A stretch of DNA of 64,000 bases from NCBI GenBank assembly GCA_041393395.1, contig JAWKKG010000002.1, positions 930,001-994,000 of the forward strand, written 5' to 3'. Every line of letters starts with the position of its first letter. The first letter of the stretch is position 1. Of the stretch, positions 43,185 to 51,838 are shown in pieces. The translations under genes and the position numbers were made by a program. The DNA is from JAGQIB01 sp041393395 (lineage in GTDB: Bacteria > ARS69). Under the pieces are notes generated by a model. That model was not told where the DNA came from. It did not search any database and was given only the letters and a program-made list of their open reading frames with translations.

Positions 43185-44153
43185 ATGCGATCACTCGCGA
43201 CGTTTCTTCTCGGAGGTTTGCTCCTCGTGAGCGCGGCCCGGGCCCAGTGGGACGGTGCGGCCTGGGCGGACTACGACGCGTTCCTCGGGTCGTGGACGCC
43301 GGCCGTCGTCGCGAATCTGCGGGCCGTCGCCCAGGTCGGGGTCACGCAGGGGCGGGAGCCGGGCCGCCTGGGGCAGATCGGGGATTCGATCACGGAGTCG
43401 TCGGCGTACTTTCGGAACGTCGCGCTGAACGGTCCGTCGTCGAACGAGACGGGACACGACTACGCACCGATCCGCTCCTGGCTCGCGTACCACAGCGAGC
43501 AACCGGCCGATGCGAACTCGTTCTACCGCGAGCACGGCAAGGGCAACGTCTGGGGCAACAAGAGCGGCTGGCGCCTGCCCGACGCGGTGAACTTCGGGCA
43601 TCCCGACGCGGGCGTGCTCACGGGCGACGGCTCCACACCCGGGAACTACTCCTGGGTCCTGATCATGTTCGGGACGAACGACATCGACGGCGGCTGGAAC
43701 GCGGCGACGTTCGAGACCGCGTTGCGCGCGTTCGTGCAGGGTTACGTCGCGCTCGGCGTCGTCCCCGTGCTGAGCACGATCCCGCCCGAGCAGGCGCATG
43801 TCTCGGACGGCCGCGTGGAGGCCGCGAACGCGATCATCCAGTCGGTCACCGCGGAGCTCGAGGTCGTGTGCGTGGACTTCTACGGATTGATCCTCCACTA
43901 CCAGCCCACGAGCTGGTTCGGCACGCTCATCAGCGGCGACGGAACGCATCCGAGCTCGTCCGGCGGCGGAGCCGACTTCTCGCAGACCGCGCTCACGGAG
44001 ACCGACGGCTACGCGGCGCGCAGCAAGCTGACCCTGGACGTGGCCGAGCGGGTTGCCGTCGAGATCTTCGAGGACGTCCTCGTCGGCGCGGGTGCGGTCG
44101 AATCCGATTCCTGGTCCCGGACGAAGGCGCGCTACCGCGGCGGGCACGAGTAA
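43185..44153 (+). CDS. Secreted SGNH/GDSL-type hydrolase with C-terminal SW-KA-R tag
   Basis: Exported esterase-like protein of 322 residues. The signal peptide ends SAARAQ (about residue 21). SGNH motifs: the nucleophile block QIGDSITES, the Asn block FGTNDIDGGW, and the catalytic Asp/His block SGDGTHPSSS. Substrates of this family are esters of lipids or glycans. Near the end is AVESDSWSRTKARYR, followed by GGHE, which matches the C-terminal tag seen on the exported proteins at 53683 and 56337. It starts 28 bases after clpB with only a weak ribosome site; TATTCT just upstream might be a -10 box. Confidence 0.85.
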   Translation: MRSLATFLLGGLLLVSAARAQWDGAAWADYDAFLGSWTPAVVANLRAVAQVGVTQGREPGRLGQIGDSITESSAYFRNVALNGPSSNETGHDYAPIRSWLAYHSEQPADANSFYREHGKGNVWGNKSGWRLPDAVNFGHPDAGVLTGDGSTPGNYSWVLIMFGTNDIDGGWNAATFETALRAFVQGYVALGVVPVLSTIPPEQAHVSDGRVEAANAIIQSVTAELEVVCVDFYGLILHYQPTSWFGTLISGDGTHPSSSGGGADFSQTALTETDGYAARSKLTLDVAERVAVEIFEDVLVGAGAVESDSWSRTKARYRGGHE

Positions 44154-44267
44154 CCCGAACCCCCGGGAGTCGGCTCCGTCCCGATCCTGGCCCGTTCCAC
44201 CCCCTCGTCTTGCCCCGGTCCCGCCGCCGTGCGAACCTAGGAGCCTTCCCCGGGACGAGGACCACGA

Positions 44268-44396
44268 ATGACCAAGCTCAAGGAAAAGAGCGCCTACCGG
44301 CCGACCGCGGTCGAGAAGGCGACGGCGTGGCTCGTGACCGCCGCGGCCGGGATCGCCGTGCTCGTGTGGGCGATCCGGGCGTGGGGCGCGAGGTAG
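44268..44396 (+). CDS. Small single-helix membrane protein upstream of selB
   Basis: Open frame of 42 residues starting at ATG with GACGAGG eight bases upstream: a basic head (MTKLKEKSAYRP), one transmembrane helix (ATAWLVTAAAGIAVLVWAIR) and a short WGAR tail. It ends four bases before the selB start. The positive-inside pattern (K, K, K, R before the helix) suggests the N-terminus faces the cytoplasm. No relatives come to mind; coding is supported by the ribosome site, the clean helix and the tight spacing. Confidence 0.6.
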   Translation: MTKLKEKSAYRPTAVEKATAWLVTAAAGIAVLVWAIRAWGAR

Positions 44397-44400
44397 CCGG

Positions 44401-46317
44401 TTGCGCTCCGTCATCCTCGGCACCGCCGGCCACATCGACCACGGCAAGACCACGCTCGTCCGCGCGCTGACCGGCATCGAGACGGACCGGCTCGAGGAGG
44501 AGCGTCGGCGCGGCATCTCGATCGAGCTCGGGTTCGCACACCTCGAGATCGGCGACACGCGCTTCGGCATCGTCGACGTTCCGGGCCACGAGCGGTTCGT
44601 GAAGAACATGCTCGCGGGCGCGGGCGGCATCGATCTCGTGGTGCTCGTTGTCGCGGCGGACGAGGGAGCGATGCCGCAGACGCGCGAGCACCTCGACATC
44701 ATCGACTTCCTCGGCGTGGAGCACGGTGTGGTCGCGCTGACGAAGGCGGACCTCGTGGATGAGGAGACGCGTGAGATCGCCGGGCTCGACGTGGAGGAGG
44801 CGCTGGCCGGCACCGTCCTCGCGAACGCTCCGATCCTTCCGGTGAGCGGCACGACCGGAGAGGGGATTCCCGAACTCCGCGAGAAGCTCGTGGAGCTCGC
44901 GGCCCGCCTCCCGTCGCGCTCTGACGAGGGGCCGTACCGCCTCCCCGTGGATCGTGCGTTCGTCATGGAGGGTTTCGGCACGGTGGTCACCGGCACCGGA
45001 TTCAGCGGCCGCGTGAAAGTCGGCGATCGTCTCGACGTCCTTCCCGCCGGCAAGTCGATCCGCGTGCGACGTCTTCAGGTGCACGGCAAGGAAGTCGAGG
45101 TCGCGCGCGCGGGGGAGCGCACCGCACTCGCGCTGCACGGAGTGACCAAGGACGAGATCCCGCGCGGCCAGCAGCTCGTGACCCCGGAATCGCTGTTCGC
45201 CACGTCGATGATCGACGTGCGCGTTCGTTGCTCGCCGCGCTGGGTACGACCGATCCGCAATCGCGAGCGTGTGCGCTTCCACCTCGGCTCGTCCGAGGAT
45301 CTCGCCCGCATCATCCTCCTGGACCGCGACGAGCTCGGGCCGGGCGAGGACTGTCTCGCCCAGCTCCGATTCGAGACGCCGATCGTGCCGGCGCTCGGCG
45401 ATCGATTCGTTCTGCGCTCGTATTCGCCGCTGCACACGATGGCGGGCGGCACGATCGTGGATCCGCGTCCCACGAAGCATCGCCGCTTCCGCGACGACGA
45501 GCTCGAGTCGATCGAGCGCCGTGAGGGCGGCGGGTCGCTCGGTCTCCTGCTGGAGACCGTGGTCGAGTCGGGGCTCGCCGGAGTGAAGACGAAGGATCTC
45601 GTGGAGGCGACGTCGCTCGCCCGCGCCGACGTGGACGCGGCCGTCGCCGCGGAGACCGAGCGCGGCACGCTGCGCACGGCCGGCAACGGTCGCATCTTCT
45701 CCGCCGACGTCTGGCGCATCGCGCGACGCACGATCCTCGAGGAGTGCGGGCGCTACCGGGATCGCTGGCCGCTGCGCTGGGGTCCCACGCGCGAAGAGCT
45801 GCGCGGTCTGCTCGGCCAGGGCGCGACGATCGCGGTGATCGGCGAGCTCGTGGCCCAGCTCGCCGCCGAAGGCGAAGTCCGGCTCGCCGGCGAGAAGGTC
45901 CGCGCGGGTGACGGCGAGATCGTGTTCGAAGGACCGGCCGCAGTGGAGCGCGATCGCATCTCGGCCGCGTTCCGCCAGGGAGGCATGACGCCGCCCGGCC
46001 TGTCCGAGGTCGTGTCCGCCGGTGCGAACGGCGTGACGAACGAGGTCGTGAGTGCGCTCGTGGACTCGGGCGAGCTCGCGAAGATCACCGAGGAGATCCT
46101 GTTCCACCGCGAGTCGTTCGAGCGCGCGGTGAACGCGTTGCGGATCATCTTCGCGCGCGACGGGAACATCACCGTCGGTGCGTTCCGCGACGAGCTCGGC
46201 ATCTCCCGCAAGTACGCCGTTCCCCTGCTCGAGCACTTCGACGCGCTCCGTCTCACGCGGCGCGACGGCGACGTGCGCATCCTCCGTCAACCCTCCCAAG
46301 AGGAGACGACCGAATGA
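44401..46317 (+). CDS. selB: Selenocysteine-specific elongation factor SelB
   Basis: Specialised GTPase (638 residues) that brings Sec-tRNA to UGA codons followed by a SECIS hairpin. G-domain motifs: GTAGHIDHGKTTLVRALTGI, the switch region RRRGISIELGFAHL, DVPGHERFV and TKADLVD. EF-Tu-like domains 2 and 3 follow (VMEGFGTVVTGTGFSG), then C-terminal winged helices (about 400-638) that bind SECIS RNA; the final SRKYAVPLLEHFDALRLTRR is typical. TTG start; no other start gives the conserved beta-strand. selA, selC and selD are not in the window, and I found no gene with an in-frame UGA. Overlaps the next gene (ATGA). Confidence 0.93.
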   Translation: MRSVILGTAGHIDHGKTTLVRALTGIETDRLEEERRRGISIELGFAHLEIGDTRFGIVDVPGHERFVKNMLAGAGGIDLVVLVVAADEGAMPQTREHLDIIDFLGVEHGVVALTKADLVDEETREIAGLDVEEALAGTVLANAPILPVSGTTGEGIPELREKLVELAARLPSRSDEGPYRLPVDRAFVMEGFGTVVTGTGFSGRVKVGDRLDVLPAGKSIRVRRLQVHGKEVEVARAGERTALALHGVTKDEIPRGQQLVTPESLFATSMIDVRVRCSPRWVRPIRNRERVRFHLGSSEDLARIILLDRDELGPGEDCLAQLRFETPIVPALGDRFVLRSYSPLHTMAGGTIVDPRPTKHRRFRDDELESIERREGGGSLGLLLETVVESGLAGVKTKDLVEATSLARADVDAAVAAETERGTLRTAGNGRIFSADVWRIARRTILEECGRYRDRWPLRWGPTREELRGLLGQGATIAVIGELVAQLAAEGEVRLAGEKVRAGDGEIVFEGPAAVERDRISAAFRQGGMTPPGLSEVVSAGANGVTNEVVSALVDSGELAKITEEILFHRESFERAVNALRIIFARDGNITVGAFRDELGISRKYAVPLLEHFDALRLTRRDGDVRILRQPSQEETTE

Positions 46318-48758
46318 ACCGAATCGCGAGGATCGTCGCGTGTCTCGCGCCGGTACTGCTCCTCGGAGCGGTGGCCTGGGCCGGCGATACCGATCCGATC
46401 TATCGGGTCCCCGATCAGACGCTCGTGGACATCGTCGACGCACCACCCACGCCGTGGGCCTCCCTGTCGCCGGATCGCGAGACCATGTTGCTGGTGGAGC
46501 AGCCGAGCCTGCCCTCGATCGCGGAGCTGTCCGAGCAGGAGCTGCGGCTCGCGGGGTATCGCATCAACCCGCGTCTCTTCGGGCCGAGCCGCTCGCGGCC
46601 GGACTCCGGGCTCGAGCTGCTCGACGTCGCGAGCGGAAAGAAGCGCGATGTGAAGGGGCTCCCCGAGAACGTGCGGCTCGACGATCCGACGTGGTCGCCC
46701 GACGGCACCCGCGTCGCGTTCACGGTCACGGCCGAGGAAGGCCACGAGCTCTGGGTCCTGGACGTGAAGAAGGCGAAGGCCTCCCGTCTCACGGGGCCCG
46801 TGCTGAACCTGTGCGCGGGAGCGTCGCCGGAGTGGTCGGCCGACGGCAAGAGCATCTACTGCACGGTGAAGCCGGAGAATCTCGGGGCGGCGCCCGTGGA
46901 GAACCGCGTTCCGAGCGGTCCTGTGATCCAGGAGAACCTCGGGGAAAAGGCGCCGAACCGGACCTACCAGGACCTCCTGACGAACGCCTTCACGGAGATG
47001 CAGTTCGACTACTACTTCACGTCCCAGCTCGCTCGGGTGGACCTCTCGGGCAAGCTGAGCCGCCTCTCCGAGCCGCTGGTGATCGACTCGTTCGACCCGT
47101 CTCCGGACGGGAATTACGTATTGGTCCAGTCCATCCACCGGCCCTATTCCTATCTGGTACCGGCCGAACGGTTCCCCCGGACGGTCGAGGTCCTGGACAC
47201 GAAGGGCGCGCGCGTGGCGCTGGTGGCGGATCTGCCGCTCCACGAGAACGTGCCGATCGCGTTCGGAAGCGTTCCCACCGGGCCCCGGGATCACGCCTGG
47301 CGGAACGACGCACCGGCCACGCTGGTCTGGGTCGAGGCTCTCGACGGGGGCGACGCGGCCGCCGAGGCGCAGAAGCGAGATCGCCTCTTCGTGCAGGAGG
47401 CGCCCTTCACGGGAGAACCCAGGACGTGGCTGGATCTGGATCTTCGGTACGGTGGCACGCAGTGGGGCACGGGCGACGTGGCGCTCGTCTCCACCTGGTG
47501 GTGGGCCACGCGGCGCACGCAGACATTCATCGCGTCGCCCGACCGTCCGCAGAATCCGCCCGTGCTGCTGTGGGACCGCTCATGGCAGGACCGCTACTCG
47601 GATCCCGGCGACCCGGTGACGGATCGCAATGCCGCGGGACGTCGGGTGTTGCGTCTCGATGGCAACGTGATCTCGCTCATGGGTACGGGCGCTTCGGACG
47701 AGGGCGATCGGCCGTTCTACGACACGCTCGACCTCGTGACGAAGGAAACGAAACGTCACTTCCGCTCCGAGGCGCCGTACTACGAGCGCCCGGTGGTCCC
47801 GATCGGAAACGGTCAGGTCATCACGCGGCGGGAGTCCGTGGACGAGGTGCCGAACTACTTCGTGCGCGACCTGCGCACCGGGGATCTGCGTCAGCTCACG
47901 CACTTCCCCCATCCTTCGCCCCAGCTCGCCGGACTCACGAAGGAGCTCGTGAAGTACACGCGCGCGGACGGCGTGCCGCTGACGGGCACGCTGTACCTGC
48001 CGCCCGGCTACGATCGCGAGAAGGACGGCGCGCTCCCCTGCGTGATGTGGGCGTATCCCACGGAGTACAAGAGCGCGGACGACGCGGGACAGGTGCGCGA
48101 CTCCCCGTATCGCTTCGATCGCGTCGGGTGGTGGTCGCCGCTGCTCTTCCTCACGCAGGGCTACTGCGTGCTGGACGATCCCTCGATGCCGATCATCGGG
48201 GAGGGGGACGAGGAGCCGAACGACACGTTCCGCGAGCAGCTGGTGTCGTCGGCGCAGGCGGCGGTGGACTACGTGGTGGATCGCGGCGTGGCGCAGCGCG
48301 ACGCGATCGCGATCGGCGGTCACAGCTACGGCGCGTTCATGACGGCGAACCTGCTCGCGCACTCGGACCTGTTCGCGGCGGGCATCGCGCGGAGCGGAGC
48401 GTACAACCGCACGCTGACGCCCTTCGGGTTCCAGTCCGAGGAGCGCTCGCTGTGGGAGGCGCCGGAGATCTACTTCTCGATGTCGCCGTTCATGCACGCG
48501 GAGAAGGTGAACGAACCGCTGCTCCTGATCCACGGCGACTCGGACAACAACTCCGGGACGTTTCCGATGCAGAGCGAGCGGTACTTCGACGCGCTCAAGG
48601 GCCAGGGCGCGGTCGCCCGGCTCGTGATGCTGCCGAAGGAGAGCCACGGCTACCGCGCGCGGGAGTCGATCCTGCACATGCTGTGGGAGCAGGAGGAGTG
48701 GCTCGACCGCTACGTGAAGCGGGACGTCCGGAGCGAGGAGCCGGCGTCGACGCGATGA
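46314..48758 (+). CDS. Exported S9-family prolyl oligopeptidase (glutamyl-endopeptidase-like)
   Basis: Secreted serine peptidase of 814 residues. After a signal peptide (ending VAWA, about residue 23) comes a beta-propeller region (about 40-540) with PDGTRVAFT-type blades. The alpha/beta hydrolase domain has the nucleophile S671 in GGHSYGAFM, the acid D742 in LIHGDSDNN and H778 in KESHGYRARES. The stretch VMWAYPTEYKSADDAGQ is typical of the S9D glutamyl endopeptidase-like branch. Start overlaps the selB stop by four bases, which implies coupled translation although the roles seem unrelated. Likely processes peptides in the periplasm. Confidence 0.93.
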   Translation: MNRIARIVACLAPVLLLGAVAWAGDTDPIYRVPDQTLVDIVDAPPTPWASLSPDRETMLLVEQPSLPSIAELSEQELRLAGYRINPRLFGPSRSRPDSGLELLDVASGKKRDVKGLPENVRLDDPTWSPDGTRVAFTVTAEEGHELWVLDVKKAKASRLTGPVLNLCAGASPEWSADGKSIYCTVKPENLGAAPVENRVPSGPVIQENLGEKAPNRTYQDLLTNAFTEMQFDYYFTSQLARVDLSGKLSRLSEPLVIDSFDPSPDGNYVLVQSIHRPYSYLVPAERFPRTVEVLDTKGARVALVADLPLHENVPIAFGSVPTGPRDHAWRNDAPATLVWVEALDGGDAAAEAQKRDRLFVQEAPFTGEPRTWLDLDLRYGGTQWGTGDVALVSTWWWATRRTQTFIASPDRPQNPPVLLWDRSWQDRYSDPGDPVTDRNAAGRRVLRLDGNVISLMGTGASDEGDRPFYDTLDLVTKETKRHFRSEAPYYERPVVPIGNGQVITRRESVDEVPNYFVRDLRTGDLRQLTHFPHPSPQLAGLTKELVKYTRADGVPLTGTLYLPPGYDREKDGALPCVMWAYPTEYKSADDAGQVRDSPYRFDRVGWWSPLLFLTQGYCVLDDPSMPIIGEGDEEPNDTFREQLVSSAQAAVDYVVDRGVAQRDAIAIGGHSYGAFMTANLLAHSDLFAAGIARSGAYNRTLTPFGFQSEERSLWEAPEIYFSMSPFMHAEKVNEPLLLIHGDSDNNSGTFPMQSERYFDALKGQGAVARLVMLPKESHGYRARESILHMLWEQEEWLDRYVKRDVRSEEPASTR

Positions 48759-49375
48759 TCCGGAACGTCGAGCCCGTCGTCCTCGAGGGAGAACTCGTGC
48801 GTCTCGCCCCGCTCCGGGCGGAGCACGTGGACGATCTCGCGGGCGTCGGGCTCGACCCCCGCATCTGGACCTGGGGCCACCCTCTGGCCGACCGCTCGGA
48901 TGTGGAGCGCTACGTGAACACGGCCCTTCAGTGGCAGGCGGCGGGCACCGCGATCCCGTTCGTCACCGTGTCCCGAACGACAGGAAAAATTGTCGGCAGC
49001 ACTCGATTCGCCGCGATCGACCGCGAGAATCGACGCGCGGAGATCGGCTGGACCTGGCTCAGTCCCTCCTGCTGGCGAACGGGGATCAATACCGAAGCCA
49101 AGCTGTTGATGCTGAGACACGCGTTTCAGACCTGGGGCTGCCGGCGGGTCGAGTTCAAGACGGACTCCCAGAACGACCGCTCCCGGACCGCCATCGCTCG
49201 ACTGGGCGCTTCCTTCGAGGGTATCTTGCGGAATCACATGGTCACGCCCACCGAACGGATGCGGCACACCGCCTACTACAGCATTCTCGACGACGAGTGG
49301 CCCGACGTGGAACGTCGGCTGCTTTCCTTCCTCGCCCGGCCCGGGCGAGACGAAAAGACCGAGGAGCTATCCTGA
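48755..49375 (+). CDS. GNAT acetyltransferase, RimJ/RimL-like
   Basis: Protein of 206 residues in the acetyltransferase_3 group (RimJ/RimL-like GNAT), which acetylates N-termini or small amines with acetyl-CoA. Typical segments: EGELVRLAPLRAEHVDDLAG at the N-terminus, IGWTWLSPSCWRTGINTEAK before the acetyl-CoA loop, RVEFKTDSQNDRSRTAIARL and GASFEGILRNHMV. The canonical RxxGxG/A is represented by W-R-T-G-I-N. Coupled to the S9 peptidase gene by ATGA and to the following lipoprotein gene by a one-base TGATG overlap. Confidence 0.9.
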   Translation: MIRNVEPVVLEGELVRLAPLRAEHVDDLAGVGLDPRIWTWGHPLADRSDVERYVNTALQWQAAGTAIPFVTVSRTTGKIVGSTRFAAIDRENRRAEIGWTWLSPSCWRTGINTEAKLLMLRHAFQTWGCRRVEFKTDSQNDRSRTAIARLGASFEGILRNHMVTPTERMRHTAYYSILDDEWPDVERRLLSFLARPGRDEKTEELS

Positions 49376-50490
49376 TGAGAACCGCGCTTCCCCTCGCCGC
49401 CCCCGGATTCGCCCTTCTTGCCGTTCTCTGGCTCGGCGGGTGCAATCAGGACGACATCAAGTCGTACGAGGCTCCCAAGGACTCGGCCCCGGCGGCCTCC
49501 GCTCCCATGGGCGGGGGGATGATGACCGGAAACGCAACGCCGCCGTCCCTTCCCCACTGGACGGCCCCGAGCGGGTGGGAGGAGCTCCCGGGTTCCGGCA
49601 TGCGCTATGCAACGTTCCTTCCGGAGCCTCCGGATACGTCCTTGGCGGTCCGAGTCACCCCCCTGGGGATGATGGCGAACGACCCGCTGTCCAACGCGAA
49701 CCGCTGGGCTGGTCAGATCGGGCTCCCCCCGATGGACGAGGCCGGCCTCGCGAAGGTCTCGCACAAGATTCCCGTGGGGGATTCCGAGGGGCTGATCATC
49801 GACCTGCTCGGGAATGCCGAAGAAGGGCAAGTGGCGGATCGAATCCTCGCCGCGATCGTGGAGGGCGGTGACCGGGTGTGGTTCCTGATGCTGCCCGGCC
49901 CGAAGGACCGGGTGCAGAAGCACGCGAAGGGCTTCGAGGACCTCGTGAAGTCGATCCGGTTCCACGGCGCGACCGGGATGCCCATGGGTCATCCGGACAT
50001 CAGTGGGGTCGGCGACGGGATGGGCGCGCCCGCCGACGGCGGCATGGGGTCGATGGGCGGCGGCATGGCCGGCTCGGCGGGAGGGGCCGGAGAGCACTTC
50101 ACGTACACCGCGCCCGCCGGCTGGAAGGAAGTGCCCTCGGACGTGCAATTCCGGGATCTCACGCTGCAGGCGGGATCGGCGGAAGTCACCGTGACGAAGT
50201 TCCCCGGGAGTGTGGGCGGACTTCTGATGAACGTGAATCGCTGGCGCGGCCAGGTCGGACTGTCGCCGGTACAGGATCTTTCGCAGCAGCCGCTGACGGA
50301 TCGGAAGGTCGCGGGCGGCGCGGCCCAGCGGCTGGACCTGGTGGGATCCGACGGCAAGGCGATGGCGGTGGTCATCGTGCCGCGCGGTGCACTCACCTGG
50401 TTCCTGAAGATCTCCGGCTCCGCCGAGGAGCTGAAAGCGCAGGGAGAGTCCTTCGATCGGTTCGTGGACTCCGCAGGCTTCACGGAGTAG
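49375..50490 (+). CDS. Lipoprotein with two copies of an unknown domain
   Basis: Lipid-anchored protein of 371 residues, signal with lipobox LWLGGC (C23). The mature part contains two related domains of about 140 residues, an internal duplication: the first reads WTAPSGWEELPGSGMRYATF ... NRWAGQIGLPPM, the second YTAPAGWKEVPSDVQFRDLT ... NRWRGQVGLSPV. Both contain a segment near WFLMLPG or WFLKISG. A Gly/Met-rich linker (about 205-240, GMGSMGGGM) joins them. I do not know the function. It stands 55 bases before resB, so it may be an accessory of cytochrome c maturation; that is inference from position only. Confidence 0.82.
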   Translation: MRTALPLAAPGFALLAVLWLGGCNQDDIKSYEAPKDSAPAASAPMGGGMMTGNATPPSLPHWTAPSGWEELPGSGMRYATFLPEPPDTSLAVRVTPLGMMANDPLSNANRWAGQIGLPPMDEAGLAKVSHKIPVGDSEGLIIDLLGNAEEGQVADRILAAIVEGGDRVWFLMLPGPKDRVQKHAKGFEDLVKSIRFHGATGMPMGHPDISGVGDGMGAPADGGMGSMGGGMAGSAGGAGEHFTYTAPAGWKEVPSDVQFRDLTLQAGSAEVTVTKFPGSVGGLLMNVNRWRGQVGLSPVQDLSQQPLTDRKVAGGAAQRLDLVGSDGKAMAVVIVPRGALTWFLKISGSAEELKAQGESFDRFVDSAGFTE

Positions 50491-50545
50491 CGACCCCGCG
50501 GACGCGACCGCCGGGATCACTGCTCCCCGCACGGGGAAACCGCTC

Positions 50546-51838
50546 ATGAAAGACACACTTCGCCGCGTGCTCGCCCCGATCGCGTCGCTCAAGCTGACGG
50601 TCGCTCTGCTCGCGATGTCGATGTTCCTGGTGTTCGCGGGCACGTGGGCTCAGCTCGATCGCGGCATCTGGACCGTGCTCGAGCAGTACTTCCGGACCTG
50701 GTGGACGGTGATTCCGCTCGGGATCTTCCTGCCGCGCGACTGGAACGTCCACGGCGCGATCCCGTTCCCGGGCGGCTGGACGATCGGTGGCCTCATGCTC
50801 GTCAACCTGCTGGCGGCCCACACGATCCGCTTCCGCTGGACCAAGGATCGCATCGGCATCTTCCTGATCCACTTCTCGTTGATCATGCTGCTCGTCGGCG
50901 AGTTCGCGACCGGCCTGTTCGCTGTCGAGAGCCGCATGACGATCGACGAGGGGCAGACCGTGAACTACGCGGAGGACGTCCGCTCCGTGGAGCTCGCCAT
51001 CGTCGACGTGACGGACCCGAGCCAGAACCGCGTGATCGCGATCCCGCAGCGCGCGCTCGAGCACAAGAAGACGATCTCGCACCCGGATCTCCCGTTCACG
51101 ATCCAGGTCGATCGCTTCCTGCCGAACGCGGATCTCGTGAGCGACGAGAACGCCGGGCCGAGCGCGTTGCACGGAAATCGCGGCGCGGCGGTCAGCGCCG
51201 GCGTGGCGGCGTTGCCGAAGGCCGTCGCCCGTGGAGTGGGCCGCGACGAGGCCGACATGCCGGTGGCCCAGATCACGCTGAAAGACGGAGTGACCGATCT
51301 CGGCACGTACCTCACGGCGCTCTGGTTCACGTTCATGCCGTCGCGGGGAACGCAGATCGTCGACGTGGGCGGACATCGGTACGAGCTGTGGCTGCGTTTC
51401 GTGCGCCACTACAAGCCGTACTCGATGCAGCTCGTGGACTTCAAGCACGACAAGTACCTCGGCACCGAGACGCCCAAGAACTTCTCGAGCCTCGTGCGAC
51501 TCATCGATCCGGAGAAGAACCTCGATCACGAGGTCCTGATCTGGATGAACAATCCGCTGCGGCACCGGGGCGAGACCTTCTACCAGGCGAGCTTCAAGAA
51601 GGGCGACATGGGTACGGTGCTCCAGGTCGTGAGAAATCCGGCGTGGCTGCTGCCTTACTTGGCGTGCACGATCGGCGCGCTGGGAATGTCGATCCACTTC
51701 GGTCAGAACCTGCTGCGGTTCCTGCGGCGGCAGCGGAAGACGGCGGCCCACGCCGCCCACCCGCATCCCGCCCGCGAACCCGGTCGTCCGGCCGTGGCCG
51801 GCGCCGGGGCGCCTCATGCGGCGAGGAGGGTCCGATGA
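50546..51838 (+). CDS. resB: Cytochrome c biogenesis protein ResB (Ccs1), system II
   Basis: Membrane protein of 430 residues, one half of the haem delivery and ligation complex of system II cytochrome c maturation. ResB features: N-terminal helix after MKDTLRRVLAPIASLKLTVA, two helices around 75-120, a large extracytoplasmic domain (about 125-365) and a last helix around 370-395 (LPYLACTIGALGMSIHFGQN). NPLRHRGETFYQASFKKGD is the family hallmark near the end of the soluble domain. The Ala/Pro/His-rich tail is not conserved. It overlaps ccsA by four bases (ATGA). Confidence 0.9.
   Translation: MKDTLRRVLAPIASLKLTVALLAMSMFLVFAGTWAQLDRGIWTVLEQYFRTWWTVIPLGIFLPRDWNVHGAIPFPGGWTIGGLMLVNLLAAHTIRFRWTKDRIGIFLIHFSLIMLLVGEFATGLFAVESRMTIDEGQTVNYAEDVRSVELAIVDVTDPSQNRVIAIPQRALEHKKTISHPDLPFTIQVDRFLPNADLVSDENAGPSALHGNRGAAVSAGVAALPKAVARGVGRDEADMPVAQITLKDGVTDLGTYLTALWFTFMPSRGTQIVDVGGHRYELWLRFVRHYKPYSMQLVDFKHDKYLGTETPKNFSSLVRLIDPEKNLDHEVLIWMNNPLRHRGETFYQASFKKGDMGTVLQVVRNPAWLLPYLACTIGALGMSIHFGQNLLRFLRRQRKTAAHAAHPHPAREPGRPAVAGAGAPHAARRVR

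Noticed and set aside
46314..48758. S9 peptidase as a selenoprotein candidate because it follows selB
   Set aside because: Its catalytic triad is complete and there is no in-frame UGA.
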